A DNA stretch of 64,000 nucleotides from Dactylosporangium fulvum (GCF_025137375.1 NZ_CP073720.1:8704501-8768500), one strand, 5' to 3'. Counted from the first letter of the stretch, positions 42,798-51,383 are shown. The notes: generated by a model from the letters alone, not told the origin. Program-made: numbers and translations.

Positions 42798-43643
42798 ATT
42801 TCGTCTGGATCCGTCCTGATATTGAATTTCCTCGTCAGGTTCGACTGCCGAAGACTCAATGAGCAGCGCCTTCTGAACCGCCGAAATCCGGGCATTTGAT
42901 GCTGCATGTCCGTTCGCTCGCAGCTGACGAGCGAGAGCTTCACGTGATGCTGCTCGGCCCGCCGCCGCGAGTTCCGCCCGAGCTTGCCGCGCCGCCGGTA
43001 GCAGTGCCACGACGTCCGGTGGCAGCGTTTGGTCGAGGGTGCGGTGCCAGTCAGCAAATTCACTGAAGTCTGGACGTTCCACGAGGGGGCCGTCCTCCTT
43101 CACGTCGTTCCCGTCGGCGTCCCGAGCACAGTTGCCACGCCGGCCTTCCCGGAAGGCGTCGCTCCCGTCCGGGACGGGTTCCGGTTCTTCCGGGACGGGC
43201 CGGGGAGGGCCGATCTGCGCCGGGACCTGCCTGAGTGGCTGAGGCGGTGCCGGCTGCCCTGCTGGGTGATCGAGCAAACCGAACAGGAGCTTCACTGCGA
43301 TCAGCAAGGCGAACGCAGGCCAGCCAGACACTGCCCGGCCGATCCAGTCTGCGCCACCTACCGCCACGTTCGCGGCGAAACTCGCGCCGGTACCCGCGAT
43401 CAGCGCCGCCCACGGCAGCCAGCCCGAACTCCGCGCGGCGCGCTTGTCCGCGAGCAGGACCAGCGACGCCACGATCTCGATGCCGTCGACCGACAGCGGG
43501 AACATGTGCGCTCGCCATCCCACCTCGCCGTGGGCGTCCGCGAGTTCGGTCATGTGGCTGTACGAGATCGCACCGGCGATACCGGCGAGCGCCACGACGG
43601 TCACGCCCGCCGCTGCGCGGATGGCGCTGTCTACGCGGCTCAT
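42795..43643 (-). CDS. DUF2637 (SpdB-like) membrane protein
   Basis: 282 residues. Four hydrophobic segments at the N-terminus (AAGVTVVALAGIAGAISYSH, FPLSVDGIEIVASLVLLAD, AALIAGTGASFAANVAVG, AFALLIAVKLLFGLL) match DUF2637, the family of actinobacterial plasmid spread proteins such as SpdB2. A proline-rich linker and a C-terminal helical region that may be a winged helix (REALARQLRANGHAASNARI) follow. Such proteins assist intramycelial spread of conjugative elements. The start overlaps the stop of the small gene upstream (ATGA). No TraB/FtsK gene is present to complete a transfer system. Confidence 0.85.
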   Translation of the reverse strand: MSRVDSAIRAAAGVTVVALAGIAGAISYSHMTELADAHGEVGWRAHMFPLSVDGIEIVASLVLLADKRAARSSGWLPWAALIAGTGASFAANVAVGGADWIGRAVSGWPAFALLIAVKLLFGLLDHPAGQPAPPQPLRQVPAQIGPPRPVPEEPEPVPDGSDAFREGRRGNCARDADGNDVKEDGPLVERPDFSEFADWHRTLDQTLPPDVVALLPAARQARAELAAAGRAASREALARQLRANGHAASNARISAVQKALLIESSAVEPDEEIQYQDGSRRN

Positions 43644-43948
43644 CCGCGCACCACCGCAAGATCGGCGAGGGCCAAAAGAGCCGATAGCACCGGGGCAGCG
43701 TCCTCTGCCGCCATGGACAGTTCAGTCTCGCCGATCCTGACGTTCAAGTACGGTGCGCACCTCCACGGTGCGACCGCCTCGCTCAACCACGCCGTGCCGG
43801 ACCGTGCCGACAACCGCAGGCACGTCGTAAGCTCCAGCGAGACCAGGGCCGAGAGGTGTTCGCCACCGGCGCCGAGCCGGTAGCCGTCGATCTGCGTGGT
43901 TGGGTCCGCCGTACACCGTGTTGGGTCGCACCAGGTTGGGTGTTCCAT
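43640..43948 (-). CDS. Small WC-motif protein (DUF6907-like), second copy
   Basis: 102 residues starting MEHPTWCDPTRCTADP, the same HP(A/T)WC opening as the protein at 21083-21376, followed by a two-strand region (LNVRIGETELSMAAEDAAPVLSALLALADL). It is coupled to the DUF2637 gene by a 4-bp overlap, indicating a transfer or maintenance operon at the element's right end. Function unknown. Confidence 0.62.
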   Translation of the reverse strand: MEHPTWCDPTRCTADPTTQIDGYRLGAGGEHLSALVSLELTTCLRLSARSGTAWLSEAVAPWRCAPYLNVRIGETELSMAAEDAAPVLSALLALADLAVVRG

Positions 43949-44027
43949 GGTCGGAAACCTCCGGATCAGAGTTCCGACCAGCTGTTTCAGCTACCCGGAA
44001 CCGTCTGTTGGGTTTCCGGTGCTGAGT

Positions 44028-44065
44028 ACGTAGTTGGGGCTAGTACGCGCACGCATAGACACATC
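44028..44065. other. attR1, nearest right-end junction
   Basis: Core TACGCG-CA-CGCATA at 44044-44057, preceded on the element side by GTAGTTGGGGCTAG. Reading on the minus strand, the element contributes GCG TAC TAG right after the host TGC codon and so ends the broken gene with a stop. Confidence 0.8.
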
Positions 44066-44594
44066 CCCGAGTGATCTCGATCGGGTTCATCCGCTTGTAC
44101 GTCAGCGGAAACGCCCGATACCGGCCCAGCGGCTCGCGGTGGGCCTTGCCGGTTCTGATCAGGGTGCCGTTGTCGTCGCGAAACACCAGGCCCTGGATGC
44201 CCTTCGGGTCGCCGGCCTGGTCGACCAGCGCTAGCAGCGCGCTCTCGCCCTCGCCCACCGCGGCGATGTCCCAGCCCGCGTCAAGCGTCCGCACCGGCTC
44301 GGCCGTCGCGTGCACGCCGCCCGCCACGTGGATCGCACCGGGCGCCTGCTCCTTGATGGCGGCGAGCTCCTCGGCGAGCGCCAGCGCGTCGGGCGAGTAG
44401 AACGACCACAGGACCAGGGTCCGCTCGGCCTTGGCCTGCTGGATCGCCTCGACCGCGGCGGCCGCGGACTCGGCGAAGACGACTCCGTAGGAGGTCGAGG
44501 TCCCGTGCTCCTCGAGGGCCGCGAGGAGCACGTGATGGCCGTAGGTGACCGCCTTGCGGTACCGCAGGATCAGGACAAGGTCAAGGCCGCTCAC
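44040..44594 (-). pseudogene. Radical SAM protein 5' half, copy 1
   Basis: 184 residues from GTG 44594 (CAGGATG upstream): an N-terminal Rossmann/B12-like domain ending ITRGCVYACAY, where AY and the stop come from the element. It keeps only two of the three cluster cysteines. It lies 12 bp after the secA2 stop on the same strand, so it is likely the end of that operon. Together with 14389-15162 it could reconstitute the original gene, or copies 2 or 3 could be the true partner. Confidence 0.9.
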
Positions 44595-44606
44595 CCGCCC
44601 ATCCTG

Positions 44607-46949
44607 TCAGGTGTAGGAAATGGCCGGGGGCCGGCCACCGCGCAGCGCCTGCCCGATGAACTCGAAGAACCGGTCGGCCTCGGAGCCGAAGGGGTTGTCG
44701 GCGACCATGTACGTCCACGTGGACGACGGACGTCGCAGGCCGAGGTCGGCGAGGGTGGTGGCGTTCTCGGATGCCGCGTCGAGGGTGTGCCGGGTGGCTG
44801 CGGTGGCCGCTTCCGCCAGGGCGCGGAAGTCGTCGATGGCGATGAGGTTGAACTCGTCGAGCGGGTCCTGCCGCCCGAGTACCCGCAGATGGATGCCCTC
44901 GCGGACCTCGGCCAGCAGGTTCAAGTGGCGGGTCCAGGCGCGGTCGAGGTGGTAGAGCGCCACCTCGACCGCCAGCCGGCGCCGGTCCGGCCGTGTCCAC
45001 GCGTGCGGCCGGTCGGAGCCGACGGGCCAGACGCGGGCCAGGTAGTCGTCAAGCGCGGCCGGGTCGGTGAGGAGTCGTTCGCGGATGTCGAGCAGCAGCC
45101 GCCGGTGCTGATCGGTGGCCGTGTGATAGCGGCGGGTGGTGCGATGCAGCTGCAGGAGCTTGCCGTCGGCGACACGCTGGGCGTGCTCGTATATTCGGCG
45201 AAACCGTTTGTCGTGGATTCGCCCGTCCGCGTCCACCGATCGCGGGTCGTACCCGATGATCAGGTGCTCGGTCACTACGTCATCGTCGAGACTGGTGTAG
45301 AACACCGAACGGCCCGGGTCGCCCTGCCGGCCGGCCCGGCCGCGCAGTTGATGGTCGAGTCTGGCGCTGTCGTACCGCCCGAGGCCGAGCACGAGCAGTC
45401 CGCCCGCCGCGGCGGCCCGCGATGCGAGCCGGATGTCGACGCCACGGCCGGCCATCTGCGTGGAGACGGTGACCGCTGCGTGCTCCCCGGCGCGGGCGAT
45501 GATCTCGGCTTCCGCGGCGTCGTTCTTGGCGTTGAGCACGACCGCGCCGATGCCGCGATCGGCCAGGAGCCCGGCGAAGCGCTCGGAGTCCGCCACGCTC
45601 GCCGTGCCGATCAGCACGGGCTGACCGGCCGCATGAGCGGCATGCACCCGCTCGGCCGCGGCCGCGTCGCGCTCTTCGGCGGTCAGATACAGCCGGTCGG
45701 GCTCGTCGACGCGGATGCCGGGCCGGTTGGTCGGGATCGCGCCGGTGCGCAGGTCCAAGTCCTCCGCCAGACGCTCGGATGCGTCCAGCGCGGTGCCGCT
45801 CATCCCGGTGATGTCCCGATAGCCACGAGCCACGGTCTCGACCAGCATCTGGTCGAGCACCTCGGCCCGCGCGGTCACCGCGAGGCCTTCCTTGCGCTCG
45901 ATCGCGGCGTGCAGACCGTCGGGCCACCGCTGCCGGTCGGCGACCCTTCCGCGGCTGTCGTTAATCAGTCGTACCTGACCGTCGGCCACGATGTAGTGCA
46001 CATCGCGATCCACGAGCGCGTGCGCGTGCAACGCCACATGCGCCGTCGTCAGCAACGCCACGTAATCCTCGGCGTACAGGTCGTCGACCCCGAGGTGCTC
46101 CTCCAGCGCCGTGATCCCCGCCTCATTGAACGACACGTTGCGCCGCTCGCCGTCGACCTCGTACTCCACGCCCGCAGTCATCGCAGCGACCACCTCGGCC
46201 AGTGCCGCTTCTTCCGGCCGTGGTTCGGCGTCCCCGGCGATCACCAATGGGACCATCGCATCGTCGAGCAGCACCGCGTCGATCTCATCGATCACCGCCG
46301 CGTCCAGTTCCGGCACCAACCGCTGGGCGTCGGTCGACCGTTGCCGGTCCCGAAGCAGATCGAATCCCACTTGATGCACGGTCGCGTAGACCACATCGCT
46401 GCGGTACGCCGCCCGCCGGTCAGCATGGTCCATGCCATCGACCACCGCCGCACACGACAGACCGAACGCCGCGAACAAGGCCGCCCCCGCTTGTGCATCC
46501 CGACCAGCCAGATAGTCGTTGGCCGAGAGCACGTGCACCCGCCTGCCGGTCACAGCCAGCCCGGCAGCGACAAGGAACCCCACCAGTGTCTTGCCCTCGC
46601 CGGTTTCCATGTCCACCACACGGCCGCGGAGCATGCTCACCGCGGCCAGCAACTGCACCTCGAACGGCTCCATCCCCAGCCGGCGCCGCGCAACCTCGCT
46701 CGCCACCGCGAGAAATCCCACCAGATCGCCGTCATCGGCAAGATCCGCGTTCGCCGTGAGTCGGGCGCGCTCGGACAACGTCTGGTCGTCAAGCCCATGA
46801 AGCGCAGCGCGTTCGCTCAGGACGGCCTCGACCAACGGATCGAACCGGCGCAGATTCGCCGTACCTGGCTCCTGGCGGAACCGTCGCACCAGCACAAGAG
46901 CCCGCCGCCACGACGACGGATCACGCAACTGCTCCAATCGCCCCATCAT
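44607..46949 (-). CDS. secA2: Accessory preprotein translocase ATPase SecA2
   Basis: 780 residues, the length of actinobacterial SecA2 (housekeeping SecA is above 900). DEAD motor motifs: Walker A METGEGKT, LSANDYLAGRDA, VVYATVHQVGFDLLRD, DEIDAVLLDD. The second motor domain has GMSGTA, VLIGTASVADSERF, STQMAGRGVDIRLA and LRGRAGRQGDPGRS. The C-terminal SecB/zinc tail of SecA1 is absent. It drives export of a subset of proteins. No partner genes of a full accessory Sec system are nearby. It sits between two truncated radical SAM copies. Confidence 0.93.
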   Translation of the reverse strand: MMGRLEQLRDPSSWRRALVLVRRFRQEPGTANLRRFDPLVEAVLSERAALHGLDDQTLSERARLTANADLADDGDLVGFLAVASEVARRRLGMEPFEVQLLAAVSMLRGRVVDMETGEGKTLVGFLVAAGLAVTGRRVHVLSANDYLAGRDAQAGAALFAAFGLSCAAVVDGMDHADRRAAYRSDVVYATVHQVGFDLLRDRQRSTDAQRLVPELDAAVIDEIDAVLLDDAMVPLVIAGDAEPRPEEAALAEVVAAMTAGVEYEVDGERRNVSFNEAGITALEEHLGVDDLYAEDYVALLTTAHVALHAHALVDRDVHYIVADGQVRLINDSRGRVADRQRWPDGLHAAIERKEGLAVTARAEVLDQMLVETVARGYRDITGMSGTALDASERLAEDLDLRTGAIPTNRPGIRVDEPDRLYLTAEERDAAAAERVHAAHAAGQPVLIGTASVADSERFAGLLADRGIGAVVLNAKNDAAEAEIIARAGEHAAVTVSTQMAGRGVDIRLASRAAAAGGLLVLGLGRYDSARLDHQLRGRAGRQGDPGRSVFYTSLDDDVVTEHLIIGYDPRSVDADGRIHDKRFRRIYEHAQRVADGKLLQLHRTTRRYHTATDQHRRLLLDIRERLLTDPAALDDYLARVWPVGSDRPHAWTRPDRRRLAVEVALYHLDRAWTRHLNLLAEVREGIHLRVLGRQDPLDEFNLIAIDDFRALAEAATAATRHTLDAASENATTLADLGLRRPSSTWTYMVADNPFGSEADRFFEFIGQALRGGRPPAISYT

Positions 46950-47079
46950 CCGAGGCTAACCCCCGCACGTGCTGATCGCCGGCTTGAACGCCGACCGGCC
47001 AACGCGAAGCCGTGCCTTGGCCCCAGGCATCGCCTGAGGACTCAGCTGCCGGAGCCGCCTCGACGTTTCCGGTGCGACT

Positions 47080-47117
47080 GCGTAGTTGGGGCTAGTACGC
47101 GCACGCGTAGACACATC
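47080..47117. other. attR2, second right-end junction
   Basis: Palindromic core TACGCG-CA-CGCGTA at 47096-47109 preceded by GTAGTTGGGGCTAG, as in attR1. About 30 bp further left, GTTTCCGGTGC is also shared with attR1, so a short stretch of a related element end survives here. Confidence 0.8.
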
Positions 47118-47646
47118 CCCGAGTGATCTCGATCGGGTTCATCCGCTTGTACGTCAGGGGAAAGGCCCGATACCGGCCCAGCGGCTCGCGATGGGCCTTG
47201 CCGGTGCGCACCAAGCGGCCGGTCGCATCGCGATAGACGAGGCCCTGGACGCCGGCCGGGTCCCCGGCGCTGTCCACGAGCGCGAGCAGCGTGCTCTCCC
47301 CCTCGCCGACCGCGGCGATGTCCCACCCCTGATCGAGCGTCTGCACCGGCTCCGCCGTGGCATGCACACCCCCGGCCACGTGCACCGCTCCGGGCGCGGC
47401 CGCCTTGATCCCAGCGAGCTCCTCCGCGAGCGCGGCCGCGTCGGGCGAATAGAACGACCACAACACGAGGACCCGCCCGGCGCACGCTTCCCGGATCGCC
47501 GTCACGGTGGCGACGGCCGAGTCAGCGAAAACCACCCGGTAGTCCGTCGCGGTGGAGTGCTCCTCCAGCGCGGCGAGCAGCACGTGATGACCGTAGGTCA
47601 CCGCCTTGCGGTACCGCAGGATCAACACCAGGTCGCAGCCGCCCAC
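47092..47646 (-). pseudogene. Radical SAM protein 5' half, copy 2
   Basis: 184 residues from GTG 47646, ending in the same ITRGCVYACAY plus stop. It differs from copies 1 and 3 at roughly a quarter of positions (for example HSTATDYRVVFADSAVATV against HGTSTSYGVVFAESAAAAV), so it is not a recent duplication. It follows the MNT-HEPN pair on the same strand. Confidence 0.9.
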
Positions 47647-47723
47647 CGCGCCATCCTGCCAGAACTCCCGACCCACGCCGGAGCCTGGCACGCCTGACGT
47701 TGCTGTGACTGCTTGTGCGGCGT

Positions 47724-48188
47724 TTAGAACGGGCTCATCTGATCCAGAACCCGGGCCGCCAGGTCGAGGATCTGCTCGACCTTGGGAACGTCGCGCTCCA
47801 CTTCGTCCGCGCTGATGCTCGGCGCCGAGGCTGACGGGTACTCGACCTGGTTGCGGCGACGGCGGAGGCGGTCGAACGGGCGCAACACCCCGCCGAGCGG
47901 CGGATCGAGCTGCGCCGTGACCGCCTCGCGGACCGCGATGTGGCCGCCTCGGCTCGTCGCCCGCAGGCCCTGGTTCTCCAGCACGGCGGCCAACGACTTG
48001 CGCGCAGCGTCGTAGAGCAACTGATACGCGCCGGCCGGGTCGGAGTCCGCGATGGCGTCCGCGGACGCGAGATGCCGGCGGGCTTGGGCCAACAGAACGT
48101 CGGCGTGGTCGCGGCTGGCCGGCACGCGCTCCAGCTCACCCCGAGCAATCATGCCGTCCAGGGCCTCTCGACCCTGTTGCCATCTCAC
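47724..48188 (-). CDS. HEPN-domain toxin of an MNT-HEPN pair
   Basis: 154 residues from GTG 48188, which overlaps the MNT stop (GTGA). HADVLLAQARRHLASADAIADSDPAGAYQLLYDAARKSLAAVLENQG is the typical HEPN two-helix start, and RLRRRRNQVEYPS is the basic RX4-6-type motif; the usual His is replaced by Tyr in NQVEY, as in many MNT-linked HEPN proteins. It probably acts as an RNase toxin neutralised by the nucleotidyltransferase partner. Confidence 0.8.
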   Translation of the reverse strand: MRWQQGREALDGMIARGELERVPASRDHADVLLAQARRHLASADAIADSDPAGAYQLLYDAARKSLAAVLENQGLRATSRGGHIAVREAVTAQLDPPLGGVLRPFDRLRRRRNQVEYPSASAPSISADEVERDVPKVEQILDLAARVLDQMSPF

Positions 48189-48787
48189 GATCGGTCTCCA
48201 GGCTCCAGGATCGGGTACGACGGGCGGGAACGCACCGACGCGAGGAAGGGATCGTCGTCCGCCGACCGCCACGCGGCGGCGGAGACACGATGCACGTTGA
48301 CCTCTCGGCCGAGTCGCCGCTCGGCGGACCGGGCCGCGTCCGCCAGGTCGTCGTCGTCGGCGTCGCCTACCACCAGCACATCGACGTCGCGGGGCGCAGG
48401 TCCGGCGGTGCCGGTGTAGCGGGCCGCCCACGAGCCGTAGATATACGCCTCGTCGACACCACCGATCCCCGACAGCAGATCGGCCAGGACGGCGGCTGGG
48501 CCATAGGTCAGCGCCAGCAGTTCGGTGAGCGGACGGGCGAGCGGATTGTTGAGATCCGCCCCGACCAGGCGCAACCGCCCCCGCCGTTCCTCGCGCACGA
48601 GGCCGGCTGCCGCAAGGTGGCTGACCTCCCGGCTGATGGTCGACTGGGAAACCTTGAACCGGCGGGCCAATTCGACCACTGAACTGCTCGTCTCCGGGTG
48701 CAGGAACAGCCAGGCCAGCAGCTCGCCGATCAACGGCGAGCGCAGCAGGGGTAGCAGCCGAGACCTTACTTGCACAACCTGCATCAT
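48185..48787 (-). CDS. HTH-nucleotidyltransferase (MNT-type) antitoxin
   Basis: 200 residues. An N-terminal winged helix (LLAWLFLHPETSSSVVELARRFKVSQSTISREVSHLAAAGLV) is fused to a minimal nucleotidyltransferase with GS-X-D-X-D geometry (YIYGSWAARY, then RDVDVLVVGD). MNT antitoxins inactivate HEPN toxins by adenylylating them; the fused HTH suggests direct autoregulation through the palindrome over its start codon. The HEPN gene follows with a 4-bp overlap. Confidence 0.85.
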   Translation of the reverse strand: MMQVVQVRSRLLPLLRSPLIGELLAWLFLHPETSSSVVELARRFKVSQSTISREVSHLAAAGLVREERRGRLRLVGADLNNPLARPLTELLALTYGPAAVLADLLSGIGGVDEAYIYGSWAARYTGTAGPAPRDVDVLVVGDADDDDLADAARSAERRLGREVNVHRVSAAAWRSADDDPFLASVRSRPSYPILEPGDRS

Positions 48788-48805
48788 ATCTTGCAGCTAG
48801 TGCAA
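48770..48805. promoter_or_regulatory. Operator of the MNT-HEPN operon
   Basis: Interrupted dyad: TTGCAC-N3-CTGCA and TGCAG-N3-GTGCAA around a short centre, covering the two tandem ATG start codons of the MNT gene. Fits autorepression by its fused helix-turn-helix. Confidence 0.7.
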
Positions 48806-48882
48806 ACATGGGCACTCCGGCGCCGACAAGAGCGAGGCGATTCGGGCTCAGACATACGGCCGTTGCGCGCGCCGCCGTCAGC

Positions 48883-48920
48883 GGGTAGTTGGGGCTAGTA
48901 CGCGCACGCGTAGACACATC
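48883..48920. other. attR3, third right-end junction
   Basis: Core TACGCG-CA-CGCGTA at 48899-48912 preceded by GTAGTTGGGGCTAG. Left of that, the sequence no longer resembles attR1 or attR2. Confidence 0.78.
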
Positions 48921-49446
48921 CCCGAGTGATCTCGATCGGGTTCATCCGCTTGCACGTCAGGGGAAAGGCCCGATACCGCCCCAGCGGCTCCCGGTGGGCC
49001 TTACCAGTCCTGACCAGGGCACCGGACTCGTCACGGTAGACCAGGCCGGTGATGCCGCGGGGGTCGCCGCCGCCGTCGACCAGCGACAGCAGTGTGCTCT
49101 CACCCTCCCCCACGGCGGCGATGTCCCAGCCTGCGTCCAGGGTCCGGACCGGCTCGGCCGTGGCGTGCACCCCGCCGGCGACGTGAACCGCGCCCGGGGC
49201 GGCGGCCTTGATTCGCTGGAGCTCCTCGCCCAGCGTGGCGGCGTCCGGCGAGCAGAACGACCACAGGACCAGTGTCTTCGATCGGCCGGCGGCGGCCTGG
49301 ACGGCCTCGACGGTGGCGCGCTCGGACTCGGCGAAGACGACCTGGTAGCGCGTGGTGGTCTCGTGCTCCTCCAGCGCGGCGAGCAGCACGTGATGACCGT
49401 AGGTCACCGCCTTGCGGTACCGCAGGATCAACACCAGGTCGGTCAC
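48895..49446 (-). pseudogene. Radical SAM protein 5' half, copy 3
   Basis: 183 residues from GTG 49446, ending ITRGCVYACAY plus the element-derived stop. It begins 10 bp after the stop of the glycosidase gene on the same strand. Because ordinary chromosomal genes follow to the right, this is a good candidate for the native 5' half; the 3' half at 14389-15162 would be its partner. Confidence 0.9.
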
Positions 49447-49456
49447 GGCAAAGAGT

Positions 49457-50344
49457 CTAGGCGCGCACCTCCGTGCGCAGCTCATGGGCGCCGTCGGGGC
49501 GGGTCGCCTCGTAGTAGATGCGGCCCGGCACCGCGGTCAGGTATCGCAGGCCGTGCGGGGCGAACGGGGACTGGCAGGGCCGGCCCGGGGCGGGCTCGAA
49601 CTCGCCATACGTGCCGTCCGCCCGCAGGGGCGCGGTTGCCGTGCCGGTGCGCTCCTCCCAGTTTTCCTCCGCGGTCGCGCGGCCGTCGTAGGAGGCCAGG
49701 AGGCCGCCCTCCACCGGGACGACGGCGCTCACCCGGACGCCTCGCGCGTCCCACTCGCCCGGCCGCGGTGCGAGCGCCACGCCCCGCCAGGTCCAGTCCA
49801 GGCCGTCGGGGCTGGTCGCATACCAGGTGGACATCCGGTCGGCGTGCTCCCACGACTCCAGCGGGTGGACCGAGGCCCACAGGTGCCAGCGACGGCCGTC
49901 GAAGTGCAGGACCGGATCCTTCACGCCGGCGGTCGCGTCGCCGGGCAGTACCGTCACCGCGGGGGCCTCCGCGAGCTTCTCCGGCTCGTCGGCCTCGAGC
50001 AGGTCGACCCGCCAGTGTTTGGTGCCGGGCGTCGCCACGCTGACGTACAGCCGCCAGCGTCCCTCGGGGGTCACCACCAGCGCCGGGCGTTCCAGGGACG
50101 CGCCGCCGAAGCGCTCCTTGCCGACCTCCGTGACCGTGGTGAACCGTTCACCGTCGCCGGAGCGGGCCACGACATTGGCATAACCGCGGCCCTCGCCGAT
50201 GGGGCGGCGCAGACGGTACGCCAGGAAGGTCTCCCCGCCGTGCACGACGGCACTCGGGCCGCCCGCCCAGGTGCCGGGACCGGTCGCGGGAGGCTCGACG
50301 ACAACGGTTGCGCCGGCCCAGCGGGGCAGCGGAAAGCGTGACAC
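49457..50344 (-). CDS. Beta-propeller glycosidase-like protein (GH43/GH130 type)
   Basis: 295 residues with repeated blade motifs: GGPSAVVHGGETFLAYRLRR, SLERPALVVTPEGRWRLYVS, GVKDPVLHFDGRRWHLWAS, TWYATSPDGLDWTW and VSAVVPVEGGLLASYDGRA. The D-P-V/P-A-L pattern with regularly spaced aromatic strands is that of five-bladed propeller enzymes acting on arabinans, xylans or mannosides. No signal peptide, so it acts inside the cell or on imported sugars. The catalytic acids cannot be assigned with confidence. Confidence 0.72.
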   Translation of the reverse strand: MSRFPLPRWAGATVVVEPPATGPGTWAGGPSAVVHGGETFLAYRLRRPIGEGRGYANVVARSGDGERFTTVTEVGKERFGGASLERPALVVTPEGRWRLYVSVATPGTKHWRVDLLEADEPEKLAEAPAVTVLPGDATAGVKDPVLHFDGRRWHLWASVHPLESWEHADRMSTWYATSPDGLDWTWRGVALAPRPGEWDARGVRVSAVVPVEGGLLASYDGRATAEENWEERTGTATAPLRADGTYGEFEPAPGRPCQSPFAPHGLRYLTAVPGRIYYEATRPDGAHELRTEVRA

Positions 50345-50355
50345 TGGCCAGACTC

Positions 50356-51285
50356 CTAGTGGTAGTTGCTCGCGTGGTGCAGGCTCTGCCAGTCGGCGTA
50401 GGACTCACCGGAGACCTCCTGCAGCAGCTCGATCTCGTCGATGAACCGGGGCAGCAGCGCGGCCCGCTGCTCCGGGGTGACCCTCGGCCGCCGTCCGTGC
50501 TCGCGGTGCAGCAGCGCCAGCAGCGGCCCGCGGAAGGCCCGCCGCACCGGCACCGGGAACCGGTGCCCGATCCTGCCACCGTTGCGCAGCAGGAAGCGCA
50601 GGACCGCGTTCGACGGCGTGTCGGCGACGTAGCGGCGCACGTTCTCCGGCGGAATCTCGGTCACCTGCCCGGTTTCCACCCCCAGAAAAGCACAGACCCG
50701 GTCGACGGTACTGCCGGGATCGTCACGCAGATCGCGGTAGCGCAGCAGCAGGATCTGCTCGCGGGGGAAGTACCGCAGCAGGTGCTGCAACTGGCTGCCG
50801 TAGTGCCCGAGCTCGGTGTAGTGCCAGAACGCTGCCCAGCCCTTGCGCTTGCGCTCCGGCTCCCGCTCGACGGCGGCGAGGAAGTCGGCCTCCGGCTCCA
50901 GCCCGGCGCCCCACAGGTGCGACCAGTTCGAGTGCGCCCGGTCGACCGGATCCCGCAGTACGATGATCAGCCTCACGCCGGGGATCAGCCTGCTGATGCG
51001 GGCGTGCGACGCCAGGTCGTGCAGGTAGAACGGGGTCGCCTCGCCCTTGAGCGCACCCGGCGGAGCCGGGTCGAACAGCGCCTCGTAGTCCGCGCGCCGC
51101 CAGACGTGCTCCTGGTAGGTCTGCCGGTCCCCCGGCCCGCCCTCGCGCGGCGGCGGGCCGTCGGTGAGGAAGAACTTCGGCTCCTTGACGTCGGGCAGAA
51201 ACAGCTGCGGGTGCCGCACGAGGGCGGCGTGCAACGCCGACGTCCCCGCCTTCGGCACGCCGGCCACCAGGAAGTCAGGCAGCAT
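50356..51285 (-). CDS. Sulfotransferase family protein
   Basis: 309 residues. The N-terminal PAPS-binding loop FLVAGVPKAGTSALHAAL (5'-phosphosulfate loop) and the second motif IIVLRDPVDRAHSNW (3'-phosphate binding) identify a PAPS-dependent sulfotransferase; LLRYRDLRDDPGSTVDRVCAFLG is typical of the family's C-terminal half. It transfers sulfate to an unknown glycan, lipid or secondary metabolite. The glycosidase gene follows 11 bp after its stop, suggesting a carbohydrate substrate. Confidence 0.9.
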   Translation of the reverse strand: MLPDFLVAGVPKAGTSALHAALVRHPQLFLPDVKEPKFFLTDGPPPREGGPGDRQTYQEHVWRRADYEALFDPAPPGALKGEATPFYLHDLASHARISRLIPGVRLIIVLRDPVDRAHSNWSHLWGAGLEPEADFLAAVEREPERKRKGWAAFWHYTELGHYGSQLQHLLRYFPREQILLLRYRDLRDDPGSTVDRVCAFLGVETGQVTEIPPENVRRYVADTPSNAVLRFLLRNGGRIGHRFPVPVRRAFRGPLLALLHREHGRRPRVTPEQRAALLPRFIDEIELLQEVSGESYADWQSLHHASNYH

Positions 51286-51301
51286 GGAGCTTGGCCCCCT
51301 A

Positions 51302-51320
51302 TCCTATCGACATGATAGGA
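51302..51320. promoter_or_regulatory. Palindrome between the sulfotransferase and ParA-like genes
   Basis: TCCTATC-GACAT-GATAGGA, a perfect 7-bp inverted repeat 17 bp upstream of the sulfotransferase start and in the divergent promoter region of the ParA-like gene. Candidate operator. Confidence 0.5.
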
Positions 51321-51383
51321 AATTCACCCTAGCGGGGCGACGGGGCGGCGACAAACGCCGTGGGTGAATGGCATGCTGCAGTG

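Larger units (their letters stand above)
15151..44051. mobile_element. 29-kb integrative element carrying RT-HEPN, type I-E CRISPR-Cas and a rescue radical SAM gene
   Basis: Bounded by attL (15151-15172) and the nearest attR (44044-44057), which share the core CA. The left side is a radical SAM 3' half and the right side a radical SAM 5' half. The integrase gene starts 15 bp from attL, as in many integrating elements. Cargo includes a reverse transcriptase-HEPN operon, Replic_Relax, GntR, DUF2637 and two small WC-motif proteins of AICE/plasmid type, an intact radical SAM gene, Cascade-Cas3 genes and four CRISPR tracts. No FtsK/TraB-type DNA pump is visible, so it is probably mobilisable or decayed rather than self-conjugative. 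Its outer limits assume the nearest attR is its partner; two more attR-like sites lie at 47096 and 48899. Confidence 0.85.

Noticed and set aside
44310-47126. A 938-codon open frame on the plus strand
   Set aside because: Antisense to secA2, which has complete motor motifs and the right length.
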